Assembly (NCBI GenBank): GCA_036924085.1
Contig: JAVGWX010000025.1
Coordinates: forward strand, 27,083,988-27,147,987
DNA length: 64,000 bases
Direction: 5' to 3'
Source of the DNA: Ariolimax columbianus
Lineage: Eukaryota; Mollusca; Gastropoda; Stylommatophora; Arionidae
Shown here: positions 21,991 through 34,300 of the stretch, one piece after another
Layout: every line of letters begins with the position of its first letter
Position numbering within the stretch: position 1 is the stretch's first letter
Notes under the pieces: model-generated
What the model was told of the DNA's origin: nothing
The model's database searches: none
Seen by the model: only the letters and a program-made list of their open reading frames with translations
Program-made: the position numbers and the translations under genes

Positions 21991-24290
21991 CTCTGGGACT
22001 CTGCCTCTTAGACTCTGCCTCTGGGACTCTTGCCTCTGGGACTCTGCCTCTGGAACTCTGCCTCTGGGACTCTGCCTCTGGGACTCTGCCTCTGGGACTC
22101 TGCCTCTGGCTCTGCCTGGGACTCTGCCTCTGGGACTCTGCCTCTGGGACTCTGCCTCTGGGACTCTGGGACTCTGCCTCTGGGACTCTGCCTCTGGGAC
22201 TCTGCCTCTGGGACTCTGCCTCTGGGACTCTACCTCTGGGACTCTTCCTCTGGGGCTCTGCCTCTGGGACTCTGCCTCTGAGACTCTGCCTCTGAAACTC
22301 TGCCTATGGGACTGCCTCTGGGACTCTGCCTCTGGGACTCTGCCTCTGGGACTCTGCCTCTGGCTCTGCCTCTGGGACTCTGCCTCTGGGACTCTGCCTC
22401 TGGGACTCTGCCTCTGGGACTCTGCCTCTGGGACTCTGGGACTCTGCCTCTGGGACTCTGCCTCTGGGACTCTGCCTCTGGGACTCTACCTCTGGGACTC
22501 TTCCTCTGGGGCTCTGCCTCTGGGACTCTGCCTCTGGGACTCTGCCTCTGGGACTCTGCCTCTGAGACTCTGCCTCTGGGACTCTGCCTCTGGGACTCTG
22601 CCTCTGGGACTCTGCCTCTGGGACTCTGCCTCTGGGACTCTGCCTCTGGGACTCTGCCTCTGGCTCTGCCTGGGACTCTGCCTCTGGGACTCTGCCTCTG
22701 GGACTCTGCCTCTGGGACTCTGGGACTCTGCCTCTGGGACTCTGCCTCTGGGACTCTGCCTCTGGGACTCTGCCTCTGGGACTCTGCCTCTGGGACTCTT
22801 CCTCTGGGGCTCTGCCTCTGGGACTCTGCCTCTGGGACTCTGCCTCTGGGACTCTGCCTCTCGGACTCTGCCTCTGGGACACTGCCTCTGGGACTCTGCC
22901 TCTGGGACTGCCTCTGGGACTCTGCCTCTGGGACTCTGCCTCTGGGACTCTGCCTCTGGGACTCTGCCTCTGGGACTCTGCCTCTGGGACTCTGCCTCTG
23001 GGACTCTGCCTCTGGGACTCTGCCTCTGGGACTCTGCCTCTGGGACTCTGCCTCTGGGTCTCTGCCTCTGGGACTCTGCCTCTGGGTCTCTGCCTCTGGG
23101 ACTCTGCCTCTGGGACTCTGCTTCTGGGACTCTCTCTGGGACTCTGCCTCTGGGACTCTGCCTATGGGACTCTGCCTCTGGGACTCTGCCTCTGGGACTC
23201 TCTCTGGGACTCTGCCTCTGGGACTCTGCCTCTGGGACTCTGCCTCTGGGACTCTGCCTCTGGGACTCTGCCTCTGGGACTCTGCCTCTGGGACTCTGCC
23301 TCTGACATCTGCCTCTGGGACTGGGACTCTGCCTCTGGGACTCTGCCTCTGGGACTCTGCCTCTGGGACTCTGCCTCTGGGACTCTGCCTCTGGGACTTT
23401 GCCTCTGGCTCTGCCTCTGGGACTCTGCCTCTGGGACTCTGCCTCTGGGACTCTGCCTCTGGGACTCTGCCTCTGGGACTCTGGGACTCTGCCTCTGGGA
23501 CTCTGCCTCTGGGACTCTGCCTCTGGGACTCTGAATTCGGGAATCTGCCTCTGGGACTCTACCTCTGGGACTCTTCCTCTGGGGCTCTGCCTCTGGGACT
23601 CTGCCTCTGGGACTCTGCCTCTGGGACTCTGCCTCTGGGACTCTGCCTCTGGGACTCTGCCTCTGGGACTCTGCCTCTGGGACTCTGCCTCTGGGACTCT
23701 GCCTCTGGGACTTTGCCTCTGGGTCTCTGCCTCTGGGACTCTGCCTCTGGGACTCTGCCTCTGGGACTCTGCCTCTGGGACTCTGCCTCTGGGACTCTGC
23801 CTCTGGGACTGGGACTCTGCCTCTGGGACTCTGCCTCTGGGACTCTGCCTCTGGGACTCTACCTCTGGGACTCTGCCTCTGGCTCTGCCTCTGGGACTCT
23901 GCCTCTGAGACTCTGCCTCTGAAACTCTGCCTATGGGACTCTGCCTCTGGGACTCTGCCTCTGGGACTCTGCCTCTGGGACTCTGCCTCTGGGACTCTGC
24001 CTCTGGGACTCTTTCTCTGGCTCTGCCTCTGGGACTGCCTCTGGGACTCTGCCTCTGGGACTCTGCTTCTGGGACTCTGGGACTCTGCCTCTGGGACTCT
24101 GCTTCTGGGACTCTGCCTCTGGGACTCTGCCTCTGGGACTCTGCCTCTGGGACTCTTGCCTCTGGGACTCTTGCCTCTGGGACTCTGCCTCTTAGACTCT
24201 GCCTCTGGGACTCTTGCCTCTGGGACTCTGCCTCTGGGACTCTGCCTCTGGGACTCTGCCTCTGGGACTCTGCCTCTGGCTCTGCCTGGG
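21900..24290. repeat. Large higher-order repeat, copy A (matches 25370-27760)
   Basis: About 2.4 kb of variant units matches 25370-27760 at a constant offset of 3469 bp. Matching markers are GCTTCT at 21917/25386, GAATTC at 23533/27002, and the start of a 15-mer unit series near 24156/27625. Beyond about 24290 the copies differ by one 14-bp unit. The non-canonical GAATTCGGGAATCTGCC series appears only in these two places in the arrays. Confidence 0.92.
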
Positions 24291-25369
24291 ACTCTGCCTC
24301 TGGGACTCTGCCTCTGGGACTCTGCCTCTGGGACTCTGGGACTCTGCCTCTGGGACTCTGCCTCTGGGACTCTGCCTCTGGGACTCTGCCTCTGGGACTC
24401 TGCCTCTGGGACTCTGCCTCTGAGACTCTGCCTCTGAGACTCTGCCTCTGAAACTCTGCCTCTGGGACTCTGCCTCTGGGACTCTGCCTCTGGGACTCTA
24501 CCTCTGGGACTCTTCCTCTGGGGCTCTGCCTCTGGGACTCTGCCTCTGGGACTCTGCCTCTGGGACTCTGCCTCTGGGACTCTGCCTCTGGGACTCTGCC
24601 TCTGGGACTCTGCCTCTGGGACTGCCTCTGGGACTCTGCCTCTGAAACTCTCTCTGGGACTCTGCCTCTGGGACTCTGCCTCTGGGTCTCTGCCTCTGGG
24701 ACTCTGCCTCTGGGACTCTGCCTCTGGGACTCTGCCTCTGGGACTCTGCCTCTGGAACTGGGACTCTGGGACTCTGCCTCTGGGACTCTGCCTCTGGGAC
24801 TCTACCTCTGGGACTCTGCCTCTGGCTCTGCCTCTGGGACTCTGCCTCTGAGACTCTGCCTCTGAAACTCTGCCTATGGGACTCTGCCTCTGGGACTCTG
24901 CCTCTGGGACTCTGCCTCTGGGACTCTGCCTCTGGGACTCTGCCTCTGGGACTCTGCCTCTGGGACTCTGCCTCTGGCTCTGCCTCTGGGACTGCCTCTG
25001 GGACTCTGCCTCTGGGACTCTGCTTCTGGGACTCTGGGACTCTGCCTCTGGGACTCTGCTTCTGGGACTCTGCCTCTGGGACTCTGCCTCTGGGACTCTG
25101 CCTCTGGGACTCTTGCCTCTGGGACTCTTGCCTCTGGGACTCTGCCTCTGGGACTCTGCCTCTGGGACTCTGCCTCTGGGATTCTGCCTCTGGGACTCTG
25201 CCTCTGGGACTCTGCCTCTGGGACTCTGCCTCTGGCTCTGCCTGGGACTTTGCCTCTGGGACTCTGCCTCTGGGACTCTGCCTCTGGGACTCTGGGACTC
25301 TGCCTCTGGGACTCTGCCTCTGGGACTCTGCCTCTGGGACTCTGCCTCTGGGACTCTGCCTCTGGGACT

Positions 25370-27760
25370 CTGCCTCTGGGACTCTGCTTCTGGGACTCTG
25401 CCTCTGGGACTCTGCCTCTGGGACTCTGCCTCTGGGACTCTTGCCTCTGGGACTCTTGCCTCTGGGACTCTGCCTCTTAGACTCTGCCTCTGGGACTCTT
25501 GCCTCTGGGACTCTGCCTCTGGAACTCTGCCTCTGGGACTCTGCCTCTGGGACTCTGCCTCTGGGACTCTGCCTCTGGCTCTGCCTGGGACTCTGCCTCT
25601 GGGACTCTGCCTCTGGGACTCTGCCTCTGGGACTCTGGGACTCTGCCTCTGGGACTCTGCCTCTGGGACTCTGCCTCTGGGACTCTGCCTCTGGGACTCT
25701 ACCTCTGGGACTCTTCCTCTGGGGCTCTGCCTCTGGGACTCTGCCTCTGAGACTCTGCCTCTGAAACTCTGCCTATGGGACTGCCTCTGGGACTCTGCCT
25801 CTGGGACTCTGCCTCTGGGACTCTGCCTCTGGCTCTGCCTCTGGGACTCTGCCTCTGGGACTCTGCCTCTGGGACTCTGCCTCTGGGACTCTGCCTCTGG
25901 GACTCTGGGACTCTGCCTCTGGGACTCTGCCTCTGGGACTCTGCCTCTGGGACTCTACCTCTGGGACTCTTCCTCTGGGGCTCTGCCTCTGGGACTCTGC
26001 CTCTGGGACTCTGCCTCTGGGACTCTGCCTCTGAGACTCTGCCTCTGGGACTCTGCCTCTGGGACTCTGCCTCTGGGACTCTGCCTCTGGGACTCTGCCT
26101 CTGGGACTCTGCCTCTGGGACTCTGCCTCTGGCTCTGCCTGGGACTCTGCCTCTGGGACTCTGCCTCTGGGACTCTGCCTCTGGGACTCTGGGACTCTGC
26201 CTCTGGGACTCTGCCTCTGGGACTCTGCCTCTGGGACTCTGCCTCTGGGACTCTGCCTCTGGGACTCTTCCTCTGGGGCTCTGCCTCTGGGACTCTGCCT
26301 CTGGGACTCTGCCTCTGGGACTCTGCCTCTCGGACTCTGCCTCTGGGACACTGCCTCTGGGACTCTGCCTCTGGGACTGCCTCTGGGACTCTGCCTCTGG
26401 GACTCTGCCTCTGGGACTCTGCCTCTGGGACTCTGCCTCTGGGACTCTGCCTCTGGGACTCTGCCTCTGGGACTCTGCCTCTGGGACTCTGCCTCTGGGA
26501 CTCTGCCTCTGGGACTCTGCCTCTGGGTCTCTGCCTCTGGGACTCTGCCTCTGGGTCTCTGCCTCTGGGACTCTGCCTCTGGGACTCTGCTTCTGGGACT
26601 CTCTCTGGGACTCTGCCTCTGGGACTCTGCCTATGGGACTCTGCCTCTGGGACTCTGCCTCTGGGACTCTCTCTGGGACTCTGCCTCTGGGACTCTGCCT
26701 CTGGGACTCTGCCTCTGGGACTCTGCCTCTGGGACTCTGCCTCTGGGACTCTGCCTCTGGGACTCTGCCTCTCACATCTGCCTCTGGGACTGGGACTCTG
26801 CCTCTGGGACTCTGCCTCTGGGACTCTGCCTCTGGGACTCTGCCTCTGGGACTCTGCCTCTGGGACTTTGCCTCTGGCTCTGCCTCTGGGACTCTGCCTC
26901 TGGGACTCTGCCTCTGGGACTCTGCCTCTGGGACTCTGCCTCTGGGACTCTGGGACTCTGCCTCTGGGACTCTGCCTCTGGGACTCTGCCTCTGGGACTC
27001 TGAATTCGGGAATCTGCCTCTGGGACTCTACCTCTGGGACTCTTCCTCTGGGGCTCTGCCTCTGGGACTCTGCCTCTGGGACTCTGCCTCTGGGACTCTG
27101 CCTCTGGGACTCTGCCTCTGGGACTCTGCCTCTGGGACTCTGCCTCTGGGACTCTGCCTCTGGGACTCTGCCTCTGGGACTCTGCCTCTGGGTCTCTGCC
27201 TCTGGGACTCTGCCTCTGGGACTCTGCCTCTGGGACTCTGCCTCTGGGACTCTGCCTCTGGGACTCTGCCTCTGGGACTGGGACTCTGCCTCTGGGACTC
27301 TGCCTCTGGGACTCTGCCTCTGGGACTCTACCTCTGGGACTCTGCCTCTGGCTCTGCCTCTGGGACTCTGCCTCTGAGACTCTGCCTCTGAAACTCTGCC
27401 TATGGGACTCTGCCTCTGGGACTCTGCCTCTGGGACTCTGCCTCTGGGACTCTGCCTCTGGGACTCTGCCTCTGGGACTCTTTCTCTGGCTCTGCCTCTG
27501 GGACTGCCTCTGGGACTCTGCCTCTGGGACTCTGCTTCTGGGACTCTGGGACTCTGCCTCTGGGACTCTGCTTCTGGGACTCTGCCTCTGGGACTCTGCC
27601 TCTGGGACTCTGCCTCTGGGACTCATGCCTCTGGGACTCTTGCCTCTGGGACTCTGCCTCTTAGACTCTGCCTCTGGGACTCTTGCCTCTGGGACTCTGC
27701 CTCTGGGACTCTGCCTCTGGGACTCTGCCTCTGGGACTCTGCCTCTGGGACTCTGCCTCT
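25370..27760. repeat. Large higher-order repeat, copy B (matches 21900-24290)
   Basis: Second copy, 3469 bp downstream of copy A. I saw one clear substitution: CTCTGACATCTG near 23302 is CTCTCACATCTG near 26771. No indel is needed to align the stretch, so this duplication is much younger than most unit-level variation around it. Confidence 0.92.
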
Positions 27761-28379
27761 GGCTCTGCCTGGGACTCTGCCTCTGGGACTCTGCCTCTGG
27801 GACTCTGCCTCTGGGACTCTGGGACTCTGCCTCTGGGACTCTGCCTCTGGGACTCTGCCTCTGGGACTCTACCTCTGGGACTCTGCCTCTGGCTCTGCCT
27901 CTGGGACTCTGCCTCTGAGACTCTGCCTCTGAAACTCTGCCTCTGGGACTCTGCCTCTGGGACTCTGCCTCTGGGACTCTACCTCTGGGACTCTTCCTCT
28001 GGGGCTCTGCCTCTGGGACTCTGCCTCTGGGACTCTGCCTCTGGGACTCTGCCTCTGGGACTCTGCCTCTGGGACTCTGCCTCTGGGACTCTGCCTCTGG
28101 GACTGCCTCTGGGACTCTGCCTCTGAAACTCTCTCTGGGACTCTGCCTCTGGGACTCTGCCTCTGGGTCTCTGCCTCTGGGACTCTGCCTCTGGGACTCT
28201 GCCTCTGGGACTCTGCCTCTGGGACTCTGCCTCTGGAACTGGGACTCTGCCTCTGGGACTCTGCCTCTGGGACTCTGCCTCTGGGACTCTGCCTCTGGGA
28301 CTCTACCTCTGGGACTCTGCCTCTGGCTCTGCCTCTGGGACTCTGCCTCTGAGACTCTGCCTCTGAAACTCTGCCTATG

Positions 28380-31300
28380 GGACTCTGCCTCTGGGACTCT
28401 GCCTCTGGGACTCTGCCTCTGGGACTCTGCCTCTGGGACTCTGCCTCTGGGACTCTGCCTCTGGGACTCTGCCTCTGGGACTCTGCCTCTGGCTCTGCCT
28501 CTGGGACTGCCTCTGGGACTCTGCCTCTGGGACTCTGCTTCTGGGACTCTGGGACTCTGCCTCTGGGACTCTGCTTCTGGGACTCTGCCTCTGGGACTCT
28601 GCCTCTGGGACTCTGCCTCTGGGACTCTTGCCTCTGGGACTCTTGCCTCTGGGACTCTGCCTCTGGGACTCTGCCTCTGGGACTCTGCCTCTGGGATTCT
28701 GCCTCTGGGACTCTGCCTCTGGGACTCTGCCTCTGGGACTCTGCCTCTGGCTCTGCCTGGGACTTTGCCTCTGGGACTCTGCCTCTGGGACTCTGCCTCT
28801 GGGACTCTGGGACTCTGCCTCTGGGACTCTGCCTCTGGGACTCTGCCTCTGGGACTCTGCCTCTGGGACTCTGCCTCTGGGACTCTGCCTCTGGCTCTGC
28901 CTGGGACTTTGCCTCTGGGACTCTGCCTCTGGGACTCTGCCTCTGGGACTCTGGGACTCTGCCTCTGGGACTCTGCCTCTGGGACTCTGCCTCTGGGGCT
29001 CTGCCTCTGGGACTCTGCCTCTGGGACTCTGCCTCTGGGACTCTGCCTCTCGGACTCTGCCTCTGGGACTCTGCCTCTGGGACTCTGCCTCTGGGACTGC
29101 CTCTGGGACTCTGCCTCTGGGACTCTGCCTCTGGGACTCTGCCTCTGAGACTCTGCCTCTGGGACTCTGCCTCTGGGACTCTGCCTCTGGGACTCTGCCT
29201 CTGGGACTCTGCCTCTGGGACTCTGCCTCTGGGACTCTGCCTCTGGGACTCTGCCTCTGGGACTCTGCTTCTGGCTCTGCCTCTGGGACTCTGCCTCTGG
29301 GACTCTGCCTCTGGGACTCTTTCTGGGACTCTGCCTCTGGGACTCTGCCTCTGGGACTCTGCCTCTGGGACTCTGCCTCTGGGACTCTCTCTGGGACTCT
29401 GCCTCTGGGACTCTGCCTCTGGGACTCTGCCTCTGGGACTCTGCTTCTGGGACTCTGCCTCTGGGACTCTGCCTCTGGGACTCTGCCTCTGGGACTCTTC
29501 CTCTGACATCTGCCTCTGGGACTCTGCCTCTGGGACTCTGCCTCTGGGACTCTTCCTCTGGGACTCTGCCTCTGGGACTCTGCCTCTGGGACTCTGCCTC
29601 TGGGACTCTGCCTCTGGGACTCTGCCTCTGGGACTCCTCTGCCTCTGGGACTCCTCTGCCTCTGGGACTCTGCCTCTGGGACTCTGCTTCTGGGACTCTG
29701 CCTCTGGGACTCTGCCTCTGGGACTCTGGGACTCTGCCTCTGGGACTCTGCCTCTGGGACTCTGCCTCTGGGACTCTGCCTCTGGGACTCTACCTCTGGG
29801 ACTCTTCCTCTGGGGCTCTGCCTCTGGGACTCTGCCTCTGGGACTCTGCCTCTGGGACTCTGCCTCTCGGACTCTGCCTCTGGGACTCTGCCTCTGGGAC
29901 TCTGCCTCTGGGACTGCCTCTGGGACTCTGCCTCTGGGACTCTGCCTCTGGGACTCTGCCTCTGGGACTCTGCCTCTGGGACTCTGCCTCTGGGACTCTG
30001 CCTCTGGGACTCTGCCTCTGGGACTCTGCCTCTGGGACTCTGCCTCTGGGACTCTGCCTCTGGGTCTCTGCCTCTGGGACTCTGCTTCTGGCTCTGCCTC
30101 TGGGACTCTGCCTCTGGGACTCTGCCTCTGGGACTCTCTCTGGGACTCTGCCTCTGGGACTCTGCCTATGGGACTCTGCCTCTGGGACTCTGCCTCTGGG
30201 ACTCTCTCTGGGACTCTGCCTCTGGGACTCTGCCTCTGGGACTCTGCCTCTGGGACTCTGCCTCTGGGACTATGCCTCTGGGACTCTGCCTCTGGGACTC
30301 TGCCTCTGGGACTCTGCCTCTGACATCTGCCTCTGGGACTGGGACTCTGCCTCTGGGACTCTGCCTCTGGGACTCTGCCTCTGGGACTCTGCCTCTGGGA
30401 CTCTGCCTCTGGGACTCTGCCTCTGGCTCTGCCTCTGGGACTCTGCCTCTGGGACTCTGCCTCTGGGACTCTGCCTCTGGGACTCTGCCTCTGGGACTCT
30501 GGGACTCTGCCTCTGGGACTCTGCCTCTGGGACTCTGCCTCTGGGACTCTACCTCTGGGACTCTTCCTCTGGGGCTCTGCCTCTGGGACTCTGCCTCTGG
30601 GACTCTGCCTCTGGGACTCTGCCTCTGGGACTCTGCCTCTGGGACTCTGCCTCTGGGACTCTGCCTCTGGGACTCTGCCTCTGAAACTCTGCCTCTGGGA
30701 CTCTGCCTCTGGGACTCTGCCTCTGGGACTCTGGGACTCTGCCTCTGGGACTCTGCCTCTGGGACTCTGCCTCTGGGACTCTACCTCTGGGACTCTACCT
30801 CTGGGACTCTGCCTCTGGCTCTGCCTCTGGGACTCTGCCTCTGAGACTCTGCCTCTGAAACTCTGCCTCTGGGACTCTGCCTCTGGGACTCTGCCTCTGG
30901 GACTCTACCTCTGGGACTCTTCCTCTGGGGCTCTGCCTCTGGGACTCTGCCTCTGGGACTCTGCCTCTGGGACTCTGCCTCTGGGACTCTGCCTCTGGGA
31001 CTCTGCCTCTGGGACTCTGCCTCTGGGACTGCCTCTGGGACTCTGCCTCTGAAACTCTGCCTCTGGGACTCTGCCTCTGGGACTCTGCCTCTGGGTCTCT
31101 GCCTCTGGGACTCTGCCTCTGGGACTCTGCCTCTGGGACTCTGCCTCTGGGACTCTGCCTCTGGGACTCTGCCTCTGGGACTCTACCTCTGGGACTCTGC
31201 CTCTGGCTCTGCCTCTGGGACTCTGCCTCTGAGACTCTGCCTCTGAAACTCTGCCTATGGGACTCTGCCTCTGGGACTCTGCCTCTGGGACTCTGCCTCT

Positions 31301-34300
31301 GGGACTCTGCCTCTGGGACTCTGCCTCTGGGACTCTGCCTCTGGGACTCTGCCTCTGGCTCTGCCTCTGGGACTGCCTCTGGGACTCTGCCTCTGGGACT
31401 CTGCTTCTGGGACTCTGGGACTCTGCCTCTGGGACTCTGCTTCTGGGACTCTGCCTCTGGGACTCTGCCTCTGGGACTCTGCCTCTGGGACTCTTGCCTC
31501 TGGGACTCTTGCCTCTGGGACTCTGCCTCTGGGACTCTGCCTCTGGGACTCTGCCTCTGGGACTCTGCCTCTGGGACTCTGCCTCTGGGACTCTGCCTCT
31601 GGGACTCTGCCTCTGGCTCTGCCTGGGACTTTGCCTCTGGGACTCTGCCTCTGGGACTCTGCCTCTGGGACTCTGGGACTCTGCCTCTGGGACTCTGCCT
31701 CTGGGACTCTGCCTCTGGGACTCTGCCTCTGGGACTCTGCCTCTGGGACTCTGCCTCTGGCTCTGCCTGGGACTTTGCCTCTGGGACTCTGCCTCTGGGA
31801 CTCTGCCTCTGGGACTCTGGGACTCTGCCTCTGGGACTCTGCCTCTGGGACTCTGCCTCTGGGGCTCTGCCTCTGGGACTCTGCCTCTGGGACTCTGCCT
31901 CTGGGACTCTGCCTCTCGGACTCTGCCTCTGGGACTCTGCCTCTGGGACTCTACCTCTGGGACTCTTCCTCTGGGGCTCTGCCTCTGGGACTCTGCCTCT
32001 GGGACTCTGCCTCTGGGACTCTGCCTCTGGGACTCTGCCTCTGGGACTCTGCCTCTGGGACTCTGCCTCTGGGACTCTGCCTCTGAAACTCTGCCTCTGG
32101 GACTCTGCCTCTGGGACTCTGCCTCTGGGACTCTGGGACTCTGCCTCTGGGACTCTGCCTCTGGGACTCTGCCTCTGGGACTCTACCTCTGGGACTCTAC
32201 CTCTGGGACTCTGCCTCTGGCTCTGCCTCTGGGACTCTGCCTCTGAGACTCTGCCTCTGAAACTCTGCCTCTGGGACTCTGCCTCTGGGACTCTGCCTCT
32301 GGGACTCTACCTCTGGGACTCTTCCTCTGGGGCTCTGCCTCTGGGACTCTGCCTCTGGGACTCTGCCTCTGGGACTCTGCCTCTGGGACTCTGCCTCTGG
32401 GACTCTGCCTCTGGGACTCTGCCTCTGGGACTGCCTCTGGGACTCTGCCTCTGAAACTCTGCCTCTGGGACTCTGCCTCTGGGACTCTGCCTCTGGGTCT
32501 CTGCCTCTGGGACTCTGCCTCTGGGACTCTGCCTCTGGGACTCTGCCTCTGGGACTCTGCCTCTGGGACTCTGCCTCTGGGACTCTACCTCTGGGACTCT
32601 GCCTCTGGCTCTGCCTCTGGGACTCTGCCTCTGAGACTCTGCCTCTGAAACTCTGCCTATGGGACTCTGCCTCTGGGACTCTGCCTCTGGGACTCTGCCT
32701 CTGGGACTCTGCCTCTGGGACTCTGCCTCTGGGACTCTGCCTCTGGGACTCTGCCTCTGGCTCTGCCTCTGGGACTGCCTCTGGGACTCTGCCTCTGGGA
32801 CTCTGCTTCTGGGACTCTGGGACTCTGCCTCTGGGACTCTGCTTCTGGGACTCTGCCTCTGGGACTCTGCCTCTGGGACTCTGCCTCTGGGACTCTTGCC
32901 TCTGGGACTCTTGCCTCTGGGACTCTGCCTCTGGGACTCTGCCTCTGGGACTCTGCCTCTGGGACTCTGCCTCTGGGACTCTGCCTCTGGGACTCTGCCT
33001 CTGGGACTCTGCCTCTGGCTCTGCCTGGGACTTTGCCTCTGGGACTCTGCCTCTGGGACTCTGCCTCTGGGACTCTGGGACTCTGCCTCTGGGACTCTGC
33101 CTCTGGGACTCTGCCTCTGGGACTCTGCCTCTGGGTCTCTGCCTCTGGGACTCTGCTTCTGGCTCTGCCTCTGGGACTCTGCCTCTGGGACTCTGCCTCT
33201 GGGACTCTCTCTGGGACTCTGCCTCTGGGACTCTGCCTATGGGACTCTGCCTCTGGGACTCTGCCTCTGGGACTCTCTCTGGGACTCTGCCTCTGGGACT
33301 CTGCCTCTGGGACTCTGCCTCTGGGACTCTGCCTCTGGGACTATGCCTCTGGGACTCTGCCTCTGGGACTCTGCCTCTGGGACTCTGCCTCTGACATCTG
33401 CCTCTGGGACTGGGACTCTGCCTCTGGGACTCTGCCTCTGGGACTCTGCCTCTGGGACTCTGCCTCTGGGACTCTGCCTCTGGGACTCTGCCTCTGGCTC
33501 TGCCTCTGGGACTCTGCCTCTGGGACTCTGCCTCTGGGACTCTGCCTCTGGGACTCTGCCTCTGGGACTCTGGGACTCTGCCTCTGGGACTCTGCCTCTG
33601 GGACTCTGCCTCTGGGACTCTACCTCTGGGACTCTTCCTCTGGGGCTCTGCCTCTGGGACTCTGCCTCTGGGACTCTGCCTCTGGGACTCTGCCTCTGGG
33701 ACTCTGCCTCTGGGACTCTGCCTCTGGGACTCTGCCTCTGGGACTCTGCCTCTGAAACTCTGCCTCTGGGACTCTGCCTCTGGGACTCTGCCTCTGGGAC
33801 TCTGGGACTCTGCCTCTGGGACTCTGCCTCTGGGACTCTGCCTCTGGGACTCTACCTCTGGGACTCTACCTCTGGGACTCTGCCTCTGGCTCTGCCTCTG
33901 GGACTCTGCCTCTGAGACTCTGCCTCTGAAACTCTGCCTCTGGGACTCTGCCTCTGGGACTCTGCCTCTGGGACTCTACCTCTGGGACTCTTCCTCTGGG
34001 GCTCTGCCTCTGGGACTCTGCCTCTGGGACTCTGCCTCTGGGACTCTGCCTCTGGGACTCTGCCTCTGGGACTCTGCCTCTGGGACTCTGCCTCTGGGAC
34101 TGCCTCTGGGACTGCCTCTGAAACTCTGCCTCTGGGACTCTGCCTCTGGGACTCTGCCTCTGGGTCTCTGCCTCTGGGACTCTGCCTCTGGGACTCTGCC
34201 TCTGGGACTCTGCCTCTGGGACTCTGCCTCTGGGACTCTGCCTCTGGGACTCTACCTCTGGGACTCTGCCTCTGGCTCTGCCTCTGGGACTCTGCCTCTG

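Noticed and set aside
27869..29509. Minus-strand ORFs of up to 546 codons rich in Ser, Arg, Glu and Gln, resembling SR-type proteins.
   Set aside because: Reverse complement of the same unit. There is no start context, no non-repeat domain and no independent support.
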